DNA of 64,000 nucleotides, from contig CANTFL010000378.1 of assembly GCA_947650285.1 (NCBI GenBank), positions 1 to 64,000 on the forward strand, written 5' to 3'. This DNA comes from Hyaloperonospora brassicae. Taxonomy: Eukaryota > Oomycota > Peronosporomycetes > Peronosporales > Peronosporaceae. Position 1 is the stretch's first letter. Each line of letters starts with the position of its first letter. Positions 10,541-20,795 of the stretch are shown here, in pieces. The translations under genes were made by a program, and so were the position numbers. The notes below the pieces were generated by a model. That model saw nothing but the letters and a program-made list of their open reading frames with translations. It made no database searches and was not told the origin of the DNA.

Positions 10541-10895
10541 GGCATAGTCGTATAATTTGAATTGAATGGTTAACATTAAACAGAATTGAATTTGCTACGA
10601 ATGACACGCGTCAACTTCTCCCGAGCAAAAAATTTGGTGTCACATTGAGCAGGGAGTGACCCTCATCTATACAAACTTCGTCTTTGGAGTGTGTGGCCAG
10701 GTGGAACGTCAATTCTCACCCCCCCCCAAAACGCTATAGAACGCAGGAAACCTTACGGTTCAGATTCAATATCGCGAGACGACTCAAGTGGTCAGAAGGC
10801 TCGCGCATCAAGCATCTCCCTTGGACAAATGCGACTCACCGCCCACGCATGCACGCGACCGAGTAAAGAATTTCTACTCGATCCACCCCACGTTC
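10541..10895 (+). mobile_element. Element D: LTR-like block, left part (split by Copia)
   Basis: Carries the family landmarks TTAACATTAAACAGAATTGA, GGAGTGACCC, the CGCGAGACGACTCAAGTGGT segment and TCAGAAGGCTCGCG. It is homologous to 35,470-35,810. The block breaks at ACGTTC just before the Copia terminus TGTCAG and resumes after it with CGTTCTACCCGGG. Confidence 0.7.
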
Positions 10896-11396
10896 TGTCA
10901 GCAAGTGATGTTGCGGCGATGTGTGTAAGGTATATATTGTATATTTGGAGTTGTAGTAGGTGCATTATGTTAAGGTTTCTTGCCGTCACGAAGTAGGCGA
11001 TATGGCTCTGGCATCTACCAAGGAAGTTACCACGATGGATATTGCGGGTTCGAGCCACGGTTCGGGCAATGTGAAAGATACATATTATACCATTCTGCAT
11101 AAGCGGAGTTTTACGACATATATCTGACAAGAAGTAATTACTCGGTAGTAGGACAAAACGTCAAGTAGGAGAAAGGACAGGTAGCATTGGTGGCTGAGAG
11201 CCATTGGCTTCTGACAGCCATTGGTTTCGAATCGCAAAGCCTTACAGAATACAACTCACTTTTCATTTAACAATCCCGGTGGAAAGCCATCTACATCTGA
11301 TCAAGAACGCTCGAACAACATTTCGCTCGTAAAACGTTCTACCCGGGTGAAGAATGTACACCCGATCAATCCCCTATCCATTAAACGGTCAAGATC
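10896..11396 (+). repeat. Copia element: 5' direct repeat (LTR plus adjacent sequence)
   Basis: A 501-bp copy almost identical to 15,365-15,865, with about five differences by eye. It begins TGTCAG at the Copia LTR terminus. The last 60-65 bp, from CGTTCTACCC to ACGGTCAAGATC, resemble the A-type Gypsy LTR rather than a Copia leader and run straight into the Copia gag at ACGGTCAAGAT. No separate primer-binding site is visible. The high identity implies recent insertion or gene conversion. Confidence 0.8.
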
Positions 11397-12077
11397 GAAC
11401 CGTTCGATGGCTCCAACTACGGGATGTGGAGTTTCAAGATGCAGATGTTATTAGTGTCAAACGGATTATGGAACGCTGTCTTCGGTGAAGAAGCGGTGTC
11501 ATTTACGAAGGAGTAGCAAGCGCACGCAGCGATCGTCCTAAACCTGGCGGAATCGCAGCTACTACTCGTGATCGTAGCGGAGACGGCAAGGGCTGCGTGG
11601 GGCAAGCTAGCGAGTTTCCACTATACACAAGGCATGGCGAATCGCCTCTGGCTTAAGGAGAAGTTTGCTTCCTTCAAGTATACCGCGTCAAGCATAAGCG
11701 CTCATGTCACGGAGCTTGAAGAGCTCGTGCTGAAGATGAAGAGTGCAAGTTCCGAACCAAGTGAAGAAGACCTCTGCGCGGTAATGCTGCGTAGTCTGCC
11801 GCCAAGCTACGAGAGCTTGGTGCAGGCGTTTTGCATGGCAGTGACCAGTTTCCTATTTAGTGACCTGGTCAGCAAGCTGATTGCTGAAGAAGTTCGTCAG
11901 GGTGAGTCGGCTCGGGTCGAAGATGCAATAGCCCTCAACACAAGCAAGAAGGGCGGCAAACATTGGCATAAGAAACAGCAAGGTCGTCGGTCGAAGAAAC
12001 CGGTAGGGGCATGATTTAATTGTGGCAAGACTGGTCAATATGCAAGAGAATGCCGCTCAAGCCGTGGATCAAGGAAC
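11380..12077 (+). pseudogene. Copia element: gag
   Basis: Ty1/Copia gag. The N-terminus reads KIEPFDGSNYGMWSFKMQ. The capsid-like region includes AWGKLASFHYTQGMANRLWL, LVLKMKSASSEP and LPPSYESLVQAF, and a basic tail leads to a zinc knuckle. The knuckle is damaged: the first Cys is lost to TGA at 12,012-12,014 and the His is Gln, leaving NCGKTGQYARECRS. A TAG at 11,514-11,516 interrupts the N-terminal part, where Gln is expected. Gag would package the element RNA. Confidence 0.82.
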
Positions 12078-12413
12078 TTGGGTCACGACCAATCAAACGT
12101 TGCATTCACCGCCAGTGAAGTGTCATCAAGCGACAAATGGGTTATGGATAGCGGGACCTCTGCACATATGTGTAAAGACCGTGGTGCGTTTAGGACTATA
12201 ATGAGGTTCAGCGTCCGCGTAGCGTATCAAGTGCAAAAAGCAGCGCGAAGCTTAAGGTTCTGGGAACCGGAGGGGTCAAGCTGCGTGTTTGGACTGGACG
12301 AGGATGGATTGATGTTCGTCTTGAAGACACGCTACACGTTCAAGATTTGACCAAGAATTTGTTTTCGCTTACAGCTGCAGCGTCACGCAAGATGAAGGTG
12401 GAAATCACATAAA
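12078..12413 (+). pseudogene. Copia element: aspartic protease
   Basis: Follows gag in the same polyprotein. WVMDSGTSAHMCKDRGAF contains the DSG catalytic triad of Copia retropepsins. The C-terminal part is frameshifted (about 12,200-12,410), so the flap is not continuous with the active site. As read it could not make a functional protease. Confidence 0.75.
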
Positions 12414-13830
12414 ATGTGTGTGATCAAGCGCAATAGTGTGCCAGTTGCTACAGGGACAAAGAAAGATTCTTTGCTCTATCTCAATGTGAAGACTGAAGAA
12501 GAATGTCATGTCGCCGAGGAAGACATTGAGCTGTGGCATCAAAGACTCGGTCACGCGTCCTATGGTGTGGTAAACGCAATGGTCAAGGACGGAAGACTGT
12601 CTGGTGTGAAGATGAAGTCTGATGCTGAGTGCGATGTGTGCGCGACAGCTAAACAAGTGCGAAAGACGTTCAAGGCAAGCGATGAAGACTACGAAGAGAA
12701 GGAGAGTGCGCGTTCCGACAAAGTAGTGTGCTCGGACGTTCTTGGGCCGATTGCACCTGCGTCGAAATCAGGTGTTAGGTACATCGTGACATTTATCACG
12801 ATGAAAAATCGGTTTGTCAAAATCTACCCGCTGCGCAGGAAGAGTGTTGTGCTATTGGCGTGTGAACGATATGTTTAAGATATCAAGATGTCGTCTGGAA
12901 TGACGATCAAGGTGCTAAAGCGCACCAATGGGGTGAGTATCGGAACGCTGGAATGGACCGCTTCTGCAAGTCAAAGTTTTCCAACAAGAATTCACGGTGC
13001 CATACAATCCCGAGCAGAATGGGATGGCAGAGAGAATGAACCGAACCCTAATGGAGATGACGCGCTGTATTCTGAAAGACAGCGGGCTCGACAAGACATA
13101 CTGGTGCGAAACAATGATGACATCCGTAGACATTCAAAATGTTTTGACGAATTCTTCTACCAAGACTTTAAGCCCATTCGAAATGGTATTCAAGAAGAAG
13201 CCGCAAATAAATCACATGCGTGTGTTTGGTGAACCGTGTTACGCACACATCCCAAAAGAGAAGCGTCAGAAGCTAAATGACACTGGATTTAAGTGTTACT
13301 TCCTGGGCTTCGAGAAGAATCACAAGGCAAACCGACTTCTAAATGCGACCGATGGGTCAATCGTCGTTTCGAGAAGCGTGACGTTTTCAAAGCATCCAAA
13401 AATGAAGACACCGAAGAATCAAGCTCAGCAGATCTTCGACATTGATGAAGACGAAGACACAATGACTCCAGGTGTTGATGAATTAAAGATGGGGGCTCCT
13501 TCAAATGAAGATGTGATCTATACATCACCTAAGCGAGCGCAACAGGCGCCAGACCAAGATGGACAAGTAAGACCGAGCGTCGATATTCCAACTCTAGCCT
13601 CAAGCACACCTGGACGAGATGGTGAAGAGGAATGGATGGTGCGGCCGAGTCGGAAGAAGCGTGGGGTTACACGATACGAACAAGAGTTCACGAACATGCC
13701 TCGCGGTCACTTTAATCTGGACGACTATGAGGGAGATAACGACTCCTATCACTGTTTTGCTGCTGAAGAAGATGGAGAGCAAGCGTCTACCTACGATGAA
13801 GTGATGACAAGCAGGTACAAAAACGAATAG
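12414..13830 (+). pseudogene. Copia element: integrase and C-terminal linker
   Basis: A Copia-type integrase placed before RT. The zinc-binding region (LWHQRLGHASYG ... CDVCATAKQ, HHCC) is at about 12,530-12,660. The first catalytic Asp is in VVCSDVLGP (about 12,730). The segment expected to hold the second Asp reads KRTNGVSIG near 12,920, so the motif is lost. The Glu region (PYNPEQNGMAERMNRTLMEM) opens at 12,997 in another frame and continues through QNVLTNSSTKTLSPFEMVF and HMRVFGEPCYAHIPKEKR to an acidic linker. A TAA at 12,876-12,878 and a frameshift break it. It would have inserted the cDNA into host DNA. Confidence 0.85.
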
Positions 13831-13929
13831 ATGCGCGCTATGAAGAGCGAAATAAAGTCGCTTCAAGAACACGAAACACGAAACACGGAACCTCGTGGAT
13901 CTGCCACCAGGCAAGAAGGCGATCGGTTG

Positions 13930-15331
13930 AAAATGGGTCTACAAGATCAAGCGCAATCCAAGTGACGAAATTGTTAAGTTTAAGGCGCGCTTGATTGCTA
14001 AAGGCTTTACTCAGTGACCAGGCGTCGACTACACCGAGACCTTTGCCCCTGTAGCACGAAAGGAATCGATAAATACGGTGCTGGCGTTCGCGGCTGCTGA
14101 AGGCTTGGAAGCAGAAAATGCGGATGTGGATACTGCTTTTCTGTATGGTGAAGTAGACGAAGAGATTTACATGAATCAACCCGATGGATTTGAAGACGAA
14201 AAGAACTTGTCGAAGAAGTGCCTGCTACAGAAGGCATTTTACGGAACCAAACAAGCGGCGCAGCAGTGGAATGCCAAGCTGAACGAGCATCTTGAGGCCC
14301 AAGGGTTCAAGAAAACCGCTGCAGACCCGTGCGTCTTTATTCGAGTATCAAGTATGGAATACAGCATTATCGTCATCTACGTGGACGACGTGATGATGTT
14401 TTGCAAGACGAAGGCGAACATTGTAGACATCAAGATTGGTCTAAAGAGGGACTTCAGCATCAAGGAGCTTGGTGACCTTAAGTACTGCCTTGATATCGAG
14501 ATCCGTTGAAAGCGCAATGAGAAGACTATTTTAATGAAGCAGCAGGCGTACAATCAAAGACTTGCGGAGAAGTTTGGAGTTCAGAACAGCACGGATGTTC
14601 ACACTCCTGCGGACAGCAGTTCGAAGCTGGTCAAGATACCCGAAGGTGAGGTGTTTGTGACAAAGTTTTTCTACCGTGAGCTGGTCGGTGCACTGATGTA
14701 CATCGCAACATGCACGCGACCGAAAATCGCGCATGCAGTTGGCGAAGTTGCCAAATTTTGTGAGAGATACGGGAAGTCGCATTGGGCTGCCGCTAAGAGG
14801 ATTCTCAAGTACCTCAAGACGACCCAAGACCTCAGCATTATGTTTTGCGGCAACAGCAAGGGAGAGCTCATTGGGTTTGCCGATGCGAATTGGGCAGGTG
14901 ATGTGAACACTCGGCGCTCCACAACAGGCTATGCATTCTTTTTGAACAGCGGTGTAGTTTCGTGGAATTCCAAGCGACAACCAACAGTGGCAACATCGAG
15001 CACAGAAGCAGAGTATATGAGTTTGTACAGCGCAACCTAGGAAGTTATCTGGCTAAGGTTGCTTCTCAAGGACCTGGAATACACCGATCAAGCCGCAACC
15101 ATAATCTTTCAAGACAATGAAGGATGCATAGCATTGGCAAAGAACCCGGTGTATCACGCGAGGATTAAACACATCGATATCAAGTTCCACTTCTTACGCG
15201 AAAAGGTGCTGGACGAGGTCATTGCACTGGAATACAAGGTGACCGAAGAGATGATTGCAGATGAATTTACGAAGGCACTTTCAAAGCACAAGCACTGCAA
15301 GTTTCTCACGAGTTTAAACTTGTCGGTATAG
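13930..15331 (+). pseudogene. Copia element: reverse transcriptase and RNase H
   Basis: The Copia RT begins at KFKARLIAKGFTQ (about 13,980) and includes PGVDYTETFAPVARKESI, ADVDTAFLYGE, QPDGFED, KAFYGTKQAAQQWN and the catalytic YVDD box (14,378-14,389). RNase H follows (FADANWAGDVNTRRSTTGYAF, SSTEAEYMSL, IKHIDIKFHFLRE). The frame is continuous for about 1.35 kb with no indel. It is broken only by TGA at 14,015, TGA at 14,507 and TAG at 15,038, at codons where Arg, Arg and Gln are expected. All three can come from C-to-T changes. Confidence 0.9.
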
Positions 15332-15355
15332 GCATGCACACTTCGCACACACATC

Positions 15356-15364
15356 AAGGGAGAG
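15356..15364 (+). promoter_or_regulatory. Copia element: polypurine tract
   Basis: AAGGGAGAG lies immediately before TGTCAG of the 3' LTR, the position of the plus-strand DNA primer in LTR retrotransposons. It fixes the LTR start. Confidence 0.7.
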
Positions 15365-15865
15365 TGTCAGTAAGTGATGTTGCGGCGATGTGTGTAAGGT
15401 ATATATTGAATATTTGGAGTTGTAGTAGGTGCATTATGTTAAGGGTTCTTGCCGTCACGAAGTAGGCGATATGGCTCTGGCGTCTACCAAGGAAGTTACC
15501 ACGATGGATATTGCGGGTTCGAGCCACGGTTCGGGCAATGTGAAAGATACATATTATACCATTCTGCATAAGCGGAGTTTTACGACATATATCTGACAAG
15601 AAGTAATTACTCGGTAGTAGGACAAAACGTCAAGTAGGAGAAAGGACAGGTAGCATTGGTGGCTGAGAGCCATTGGCTTCTGACAGCCATTGGTTTCGAA
15701 TCGCAAAGCCTTACAGAATACAACTCACTTTTCATTTAACAATCCCGGTGGAAAGCCATCTACATCTGATCAAGAACGCTCGAACAACATTTCGCCCGTA
15801 AAACGTTCTACCCGGGTGAAGAATGTACACCCGATCAATCCCCTATCCATTAAACGGTCAAGATC
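15365..15865 (+). repeat. Copia element: 3' direct repeat (LTR plus host flank)
   Basis: Partner of 10,896-11,396. It starts TGTCAG after the polypurine tract. After CGTAAAA the sequence CGTTCTACCC onward is the right half of the interrupted A-type Gypsy LTR, so the Copia 3' end is probably near 15,800. The CGTTC at both host junctions is a plausible 5-bp target duplication (10,891-10,895 and just after CGTAAAA). Confidence 0.75.
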
Positions 15866-16353
15866 AGCTACCGCTTAAGACGAACGAGAAGAGCGCAACC
15901 CGCCCCACCGACGGGTACACAAAGTGAGCAAGAAAGAACAGAGCAAAAAATCGTGGCACCTCCTCCGTTAGTCGTTTTGTCTGGGCGCCAGTGAAGAGTT
16001 GCGATCACAATGAATTTGTGATCACCAGTCCAACACAATGGTACGCATCCCGGATTCGAATCCGGAATGTCACCGTTAGTCCCTGAGTGAATTAGAATCA
16101 AGATCAAGACTGAAACCGGGATAAGAGCGCTAGCGAAAGCGGTTGTCGCAGACGCTTAAGAATGAAGGATCTCCAGATCTCCAAAGCTTCGGGATGGGCT
16201 TTGACGACAAGAAAATGAATTGGGAGGATCTGTTGCATGATCTAACGGAACCCCCCCCCATCTCGTCCTGTGATCTTTTCGTGGCCACCGCATATTGTGC
16301 TGCAAAGCACGATCTACAACATTGAGATTTTAGGGGAATATTCATACGAGAAC
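15866..16353 (+). pseudogene. Element D: LTR end and gag leader remnant
   Basis: Continues the Gypsy LTR and gag N-terminus after the Copia insertion: CAACCCGCCCCACCGACGGG, then the segment matching TVTPLVG-type leader sequence, and ISRSPKLRDGL-like gag text with many stops. It parallels 35,880-36,345. It is cut at 16,353 by element E and resumes at 24,382. Confidence 0.6.
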
Positions 16354-16770
16354 TGTAACGGGGCAGCCCAATGCACGGAAATTGTCATTATAAGAAATGA
16401 TGATAATAAAGAAATATTATGTTGAATATTCTTTTAACAATATCACCAATAGTGGTGATATTGGTTGATCGACCAAAGAGTCTGCCCATTGGTTGGTATC
16501 TTGACGATATCAACCCACCAATCGCCGCAAGACGCGCGCAATGAGTGGTGAGTAGACGTCGTCATACATTCAGTTAGATTAGTATAATTAAGTTAAATCA
16601 AACAGAGAGACAGTGGATAAAAGACTTAATTATATGAATATAACAATTCTTTTTCCCCCTAAGATAGTGCTTGTGTCTGTCTTACCTACCGCTTCCTCGG
16701 TTACCCCGTGTACGCTTGTCGGCGCACGATACCCTTGCGTTGAGCTCACGCAAGAGTGTGCCCCGTTACA
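16354..16770 (+). repeat. Element E: 5' LTR
   Basis: Begins TGTAACGGGG and ends CCCCGTTACA, a 10-bp terminal inverted repeat. It contains a conserved hairpin (16,439-16,462: AATATCACCA, ATAG-type loop, TGGTGATATT) and an AT-rich TATA-like segment (ATTAGTATAATTAAG, about 16,577). The 3' partner is 23,968-24,381. The first 60 bp have diverged between the two while the rest is nearly identical. Confidence 0.92.
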
Positions 16771-16772
16771 CC

Positions 16773-16790
16773 TGGTAGCACTTTGTAGTC
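16773..16790 (+). promoter_or_regulatory. Element E: tRNA primer-binding site
   Basis: TGGTAGCACTTTGTAGTC, two bases after the LTR end. The same site follows the 5' LTRs of G (47,538-47,555) and, slightly shortened, F (from 39,137). The shared TGG start and spacing support the assignment. The primer tRNA was not identified. Confidence 0.75.
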
Positions 16791-16820
16791 CTTCCAGCGA
16801 CCACAACCACATCATCCATC

Positions 16821-17093
16821 ATGAACACGTTGGATGATGAAGAGACCTTTCACGCCACGCGTGAAGGGTTTACCCATTTGAGTGACATCGAATGGAGTAC
16901 TGTAGAACTCATGAGTTCTACCGTATGCGAGGTCGCTATTAGCGCCATGTTGGAGTCTCTAGGCAGAGACCAACAACATGCCGCTATAGCCAAGTTCATT
17001 CAAAATGAACTTGTCGCCGAAAGGGGGAAAGTAGCCTTACTACACCAGCAAGGCTCTCAACAGGCCGAGCAGTTGGGAGAACTCGGTGCTTAA
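16821..17093 (+). CDS. Element E: gag first ORF (90 aa)
   Basis: MNTLDDEETFHATREGF onward, acidic, ending in a Gln-rich helical stretch (HQQGSQQAEQLGELGA) and TAA. Element G has the same ORF (47,580 onward) with the same TAA (47,850-47,852) and the same +1 offset to the next gag ORF. The split therefore predates the divergence of E and G. It is either inherited damage or a genuine separate short ORF. Helical and Gln-rich character suggests a multimerisation arm of Gag. Confidence 0.65.
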   Translation: MNTLDDEETFHATREGFTHLSDIEWSTVELMSSTVCEVAISAMLESLGRDQQHAAIAKFIQNELVAERGKVALLHQQGSQQAEQLGELGA

Positions 17094-17148
17094 CAGACGG
17101 AGCTGTTGAGACAGCAGCAATTCCGCGCTGCTGTGGGCGGGACGGCGC

Positions 17149-18025
17149 ATGCGCCGTCCCGAAGTCATGAAAGTTGACATCTCCAAGTACAGTGGAGTCC
17201 CGGAGGACTCCCTGTTACTATGGTTTGTCGAACTCGACCGAGCCTTAAGGGTTCGTCGCGTCGAATATGAGCAAATGAAACTAACATTTGCTCAGACACG
17301 CTTGGCAGGGCGTGCCAAAACTTGGTCCCTGGGACTCGAGAGTAGCGACCCAAATGTGTTAGGTTGCTGGATGACTTCAAGTCCCCGCTCAGACAAACGT
17401 TTGAGCCGCCACGCGCTGAGTTCAGAGCTCGTTCAGAGCTACTAAAACTCAAGCGAGTAAGCGTGATGTGCACGCTTACGCCCAACATATACGACTCCTT
17501 GCGAGTAATATAACTGCTAATTCACTTCATCAACACACGTTGATTACTGTATTCATGCAAGGGCTCGCGGAAGGGCCTGTCAGGAGCCACCTGTTCCGCC
17601 TAGAGCTGAATACGTTTGAAGAAGAGATATCAGCCGCGGAACAGGAAGACTTTAGCATGAGACAGGCTAATGCTAGCTTAAACTCTTATCGTCCACCGAG
17701 ACGACAAGAGACCGGAGGTCCAGAACCAATGGACATCTGCTATCTTGAGAGCGAGAGATCTCGCTCTTCAAACAACAATCGATTGCAGAGGTGCAATCGC
17801 TATCAGAAGTTACGGCACTATGCATACGAGTGTAGTGCTTCACGCCCAGTACCAAACAGTACTGAGCGAAATGGACAACCATTCGCCAAGAAGGGCAATG
17901 GGAATGGGTCCAGCGCTGTTGCGAAGCCGCAACAGCGAGATGAATCATCAAAAAATGGTCGGGGTCAGCAGGGGCGGAGCGCCCTACTGATCCAGCAACC
18001 TCAAGAGAATTTGCAAATCTCTTAA
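17149..18025 (+). pseudogene. Element E: gag main ORF, capsid-like and zinc knuckle
   Basis: Starts MRRPEVMKVDISKYSGVPED, followed by the gag domain (LLWFVELDRALRVRR, FAQTRLAGRAKTWSL) and, after a frameshift near 17,360-17,450 not present in G, the second half (HAYAQHIRLLASN, TVFMQGLAEGPVRSHLFRLEL). A nucleocapsid tail has one knuckle, CNRYQKLRHYAYEC, where G keeps CNRCQKLGHYAYEC. E has thus lost the second Cys of the CX2CX4HX4C motif. It ends at TAA 18,023-18,025, about 70 nt past the frameshift heptamer. Confidence 0.82.
17950..17956 (+). promoter_or_regulatory. Element E: predicted -1 frameshift heptamer
   Basis: A AAA AAT in the gag frame, a canonical X XXY YYZ slippery sequence. Slipping -1 here leads into an open frame (TGG TCG GGG TCA GCA ...) that continues without a stop into the protease ORF at 18,052. 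G has the identical heptamer at 48,711-48,717 and the same open -1 frame. Confidence 0.65.
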
Positions 18026-18723
18026 CGAAATTTGCTCCAGATACACAATCATTGTGTGTCTCTGCACCTGGTGATGACGTTTCGCTCATCATCTTGAAGT
18101 TGGAAGCGACAAATGATTTGTCGCTTCGTGCCCTAGTAGACTGTGGGGCGTTAAACAATTTTGTTCGTCGCCAGTCACTAGAGGGTCGTAGGCTCAAGTT
18201 CGTTGAGCGCGACATTCCCCTCACAAGGATGAAGGTGCGCCTTGCAACAGGCGCATCATTAACCGTTGAGAAAAGTGTAGTAGGAATCCACTACACGTTA
18301 GAGGGCGAACAGTACGATGATGACTTCATCGTACTAGATCTGGATGACAAATTTGATGTCATCCTGGGATTACCTTGGCTCAGAAAGTACGAGCCAAGGG
18401 TGAGCTGGCAGCATCGATCCGTGAAGATGCCTGCCGCTTGTTCATTAGATGGCCATCTGATGAACATCTTGGAGCGTCCACAAGCGTGTGGATGTTCTGC
18501 GAGTGAGTGCGATGGCCTCACTTGCGGTACGGTCGTTAGAACGACTGCACAAGATCACAGTGTAGTTGATCACTACACTGTGGAGCAAGTTCCCGGCGGC
18601 TGTAAAGAAGTACAGGCTGCGCCGAAGGTCCACCACTCGAATAAGTCGAGTGGACCGGGACATGGATGCATGCCTAGCGGGCAGCATCTTAGAGAAAAGA
18701 AACCGGTTGCTCACAAGCGGTAA
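17957..18723 (+). pseudogene. Element E: pol start with DCG-type aspartic protease
   Basis: Pol begins in the -1 frame. The protease has LRALVDCGALNNFVRRQSL (about 18,130), an active-site loop with Cys where retropepsins normally have Ser or Thr. The second half is FIVLDLDDKFDVILGLPWLRKYEPRVSW (flap and ILG strand). G has the same DCG, so the Cys is a family trait and not decay. TAA at 18,721-18,723 ends the open stretch; downstream linker sequence to 19,035 is broken. Confidence 0.82.
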
Positions 18724-19035
18724 CACGGATACCCTAGGTCGACTGGAGAGTCGACCGTAAAGGATCGGTGCCTGACTGTGGTTTCATAGCCACAGTCAGA
18801 AGACGTCGAGGGAATAAGTCCCCACGTACTTGAGGAAGGAATTCCTAAAGAGTCAGTTGCTGAGGGATCAGGCCCTCAGCAACCTGTGGAAGCAAGTTAC
18901 CAGGAAGAATCCAAGACGTTGAACGTCTTGGTTTAAGACGAATCAAGCGTAGGCGCTTATACGCTCAACCTGATTGTGCCTCCAAAGTTGACCTTGGAGA
19001 TAACTCAGTTGCCAACGCTAGAACCATAACGGTTC

Positions 19036-20039
19036 TTGCGTGATCTGCGTAGTGGCAAAGTCAAGCAGATCTGCATACTCGTCACAGAGGATGAGTATGT
19101 GGTCGATATTCGGTCGGCATCAGTATTTGCTGAGCGCGAACGGGTTCTCAGCAACTCATCGATGGACGAAAGTGTCCTCGATGAGAAGCTTCGGATTGAG
19201 CGATACACGTCTCAATCCTGGGAGTCGCTTCAGGCAAATCCTTTGTATAAGAATAAGATTGATATCAAGGATGAATGCTCTGAATTCGTACCTTGCGAGT
19301 TGCCTAAGGACAAATGCACTCGACACGAGATCGAGCTCAGACCGGGCTCGAAGTACTGTGTCATGAAGCAGTGGCCACTGCCTCGTGAACAAGTACTAGC
19401 AATCGACAAGTTCTTTGCCGATCGCTTAGCAGCGGGCCATGTGAGGGAATTAACATCCTCTCACAGCTCTCCGACCTTCTGTGTGCGAAAATCCACAGGA
19501 GGATGGCGGATAGTGCACGCATTCAACAAGTTGAATGCTGCAACGGTACCGGATTAGACGCTGATACCGAGGAAGGACGTTATCATATATGATATGTCAA
19601 AGAGTACCGTATTCTTGTCCATGGACATTGTGTATGGGATTATCAGATAATCATGCGTGAACGGGTCATGCCGTACAAAGCATCGAGTAATCCTTAGCGT
19701 TATGCTGTAGTAGTAACTAGTGATGCCACAGGGGCTGAGCAATGCACCTACAACATTCAATAAATGTGTGAAAAATATGTTGAGACCGGTGCGGGATTCT
19801 CACCTAGTTACTTCGACGATGTGTTCGTCCAAAGCCGGGCTATGGACGGAAAGACGGACGTTGAAATTCACAGAACTCACGTTCGTCAGGTCCCTCAACT
19901 TATGCGCAAGCATAATTTGTATGCCAACCTCAAAAAGTGTATCTTCGCGACTAGCGAAATACCACATCTTGGGTGCATCGTGGTTAAACACGGCGTACGC
20001 CCTAATCCCGAAAATACCAAGGCAACCACCGACTGACCA
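19036..20039 (+). pseudogene. Element E: reverse transcriptase
   Basis: A linker (LRSGKVKQICILVTEDEYVV) and the RT N-terminus (HEIELRPGSKYCVMKQWPLP, SSPTFCVRKSTGGWRIVHAFN), then a badly mutated palm segment (19,555-19,720) containing a TAG where G has CAG. The catalytic box YFDDVFVQSR starts at 19,809 in another frame, followed by the thumb (KKCIFATSEIPHLGCIVV). G supplies the intact counterpart. E cannot encode a complete RT. Confidence 0.85.
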
Positions 20040-20792
20040 GTGCCAGTCGATGTCAAGGGACTAAGGAAGTTCCTTGGACTAGCGGCGTACTTGCACAAGA
20101 ACTCGCGCAACTACGCCGAAATGACGGTACATCTTTCTTGTTTACTCAAAAAAAATGTCAAGTGGTCATGGAACGCTGATTGCCAGCGTTCCTTTAAAGG
20201 TATCAAGCGGAGCTTGATGCAGTCGTCGACCTTGGCGATGGCAAATCAGGACAGACCATTCCATGTGGTCTGTGACGCCAGCGATTTTGCGATCGGCTGT
20301 ACGTTGATGCAATTTGATGCAGATGGTGCGGAGCGCGTCATCTGTTACCAGTCGCGTCAGCTGCAGGCAGCTGAGCGTAATTACCCAGAGCATGACAAGG
20401 AACTTCTTGCCATGAAGTGTGCACTGGCCAAGTTTCGTGTCTATTTTCTCGAAGATAGACCGTTTGTTGTCTATACGGACCATGCGTCACTACGCACGGC
20501 CGTAAACAGCTTACACCTCTCGCAAAGGATGGCGAGGTGGCTGTCTTTCTTCGCAAAGTACAACTTCTCCATAAAGTATAAACCAGGACGACTCAATGTC
20601 GTCGCTGATGCGCTTTCGCACCGGTCCGATTTCGAGCCGGGCGCGTCAACCAACAGTGAGGATAAGCCCACTGTTGCGACACTGAGAGCCAGTGTTCCGT
20701 CGTCAAGCTTACTTGACGACATACGAAAGGCATCCGCAGAAGATAAGGATCTTCTGCGATTGACGGTTCATCTGGTGAATCCATCCAGTTAA
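20040..20792 (+). pseudogene. Element E: RNase H
   Basis: Connection domain (LRKFLGLAAYLHKNSRNYAEM) followed by a Gypsy RNase H: FHVVCDASDFAIGCTLMQ (Asp), NYPEHDKELLAMKCALAKFR (Glu), VVYTDHASLRTAVN (Asp), and the tail RLNVVADALSHRSDFEP. It is open for 250 aa and ends in TAA. Dense inverted repeats run through it; the one at 20,439-20,460 differs from G by a compensatory pair. Confidence 0.88.
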
Positions 20793-20795
20793 TCA

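Noticed and set aside
12888..13232. 114-aa plus-strand ORF in the Copia integrase
   Set aside because: Out of frame with integrase; the integrase Glu region is read from 12,997 in another frame.
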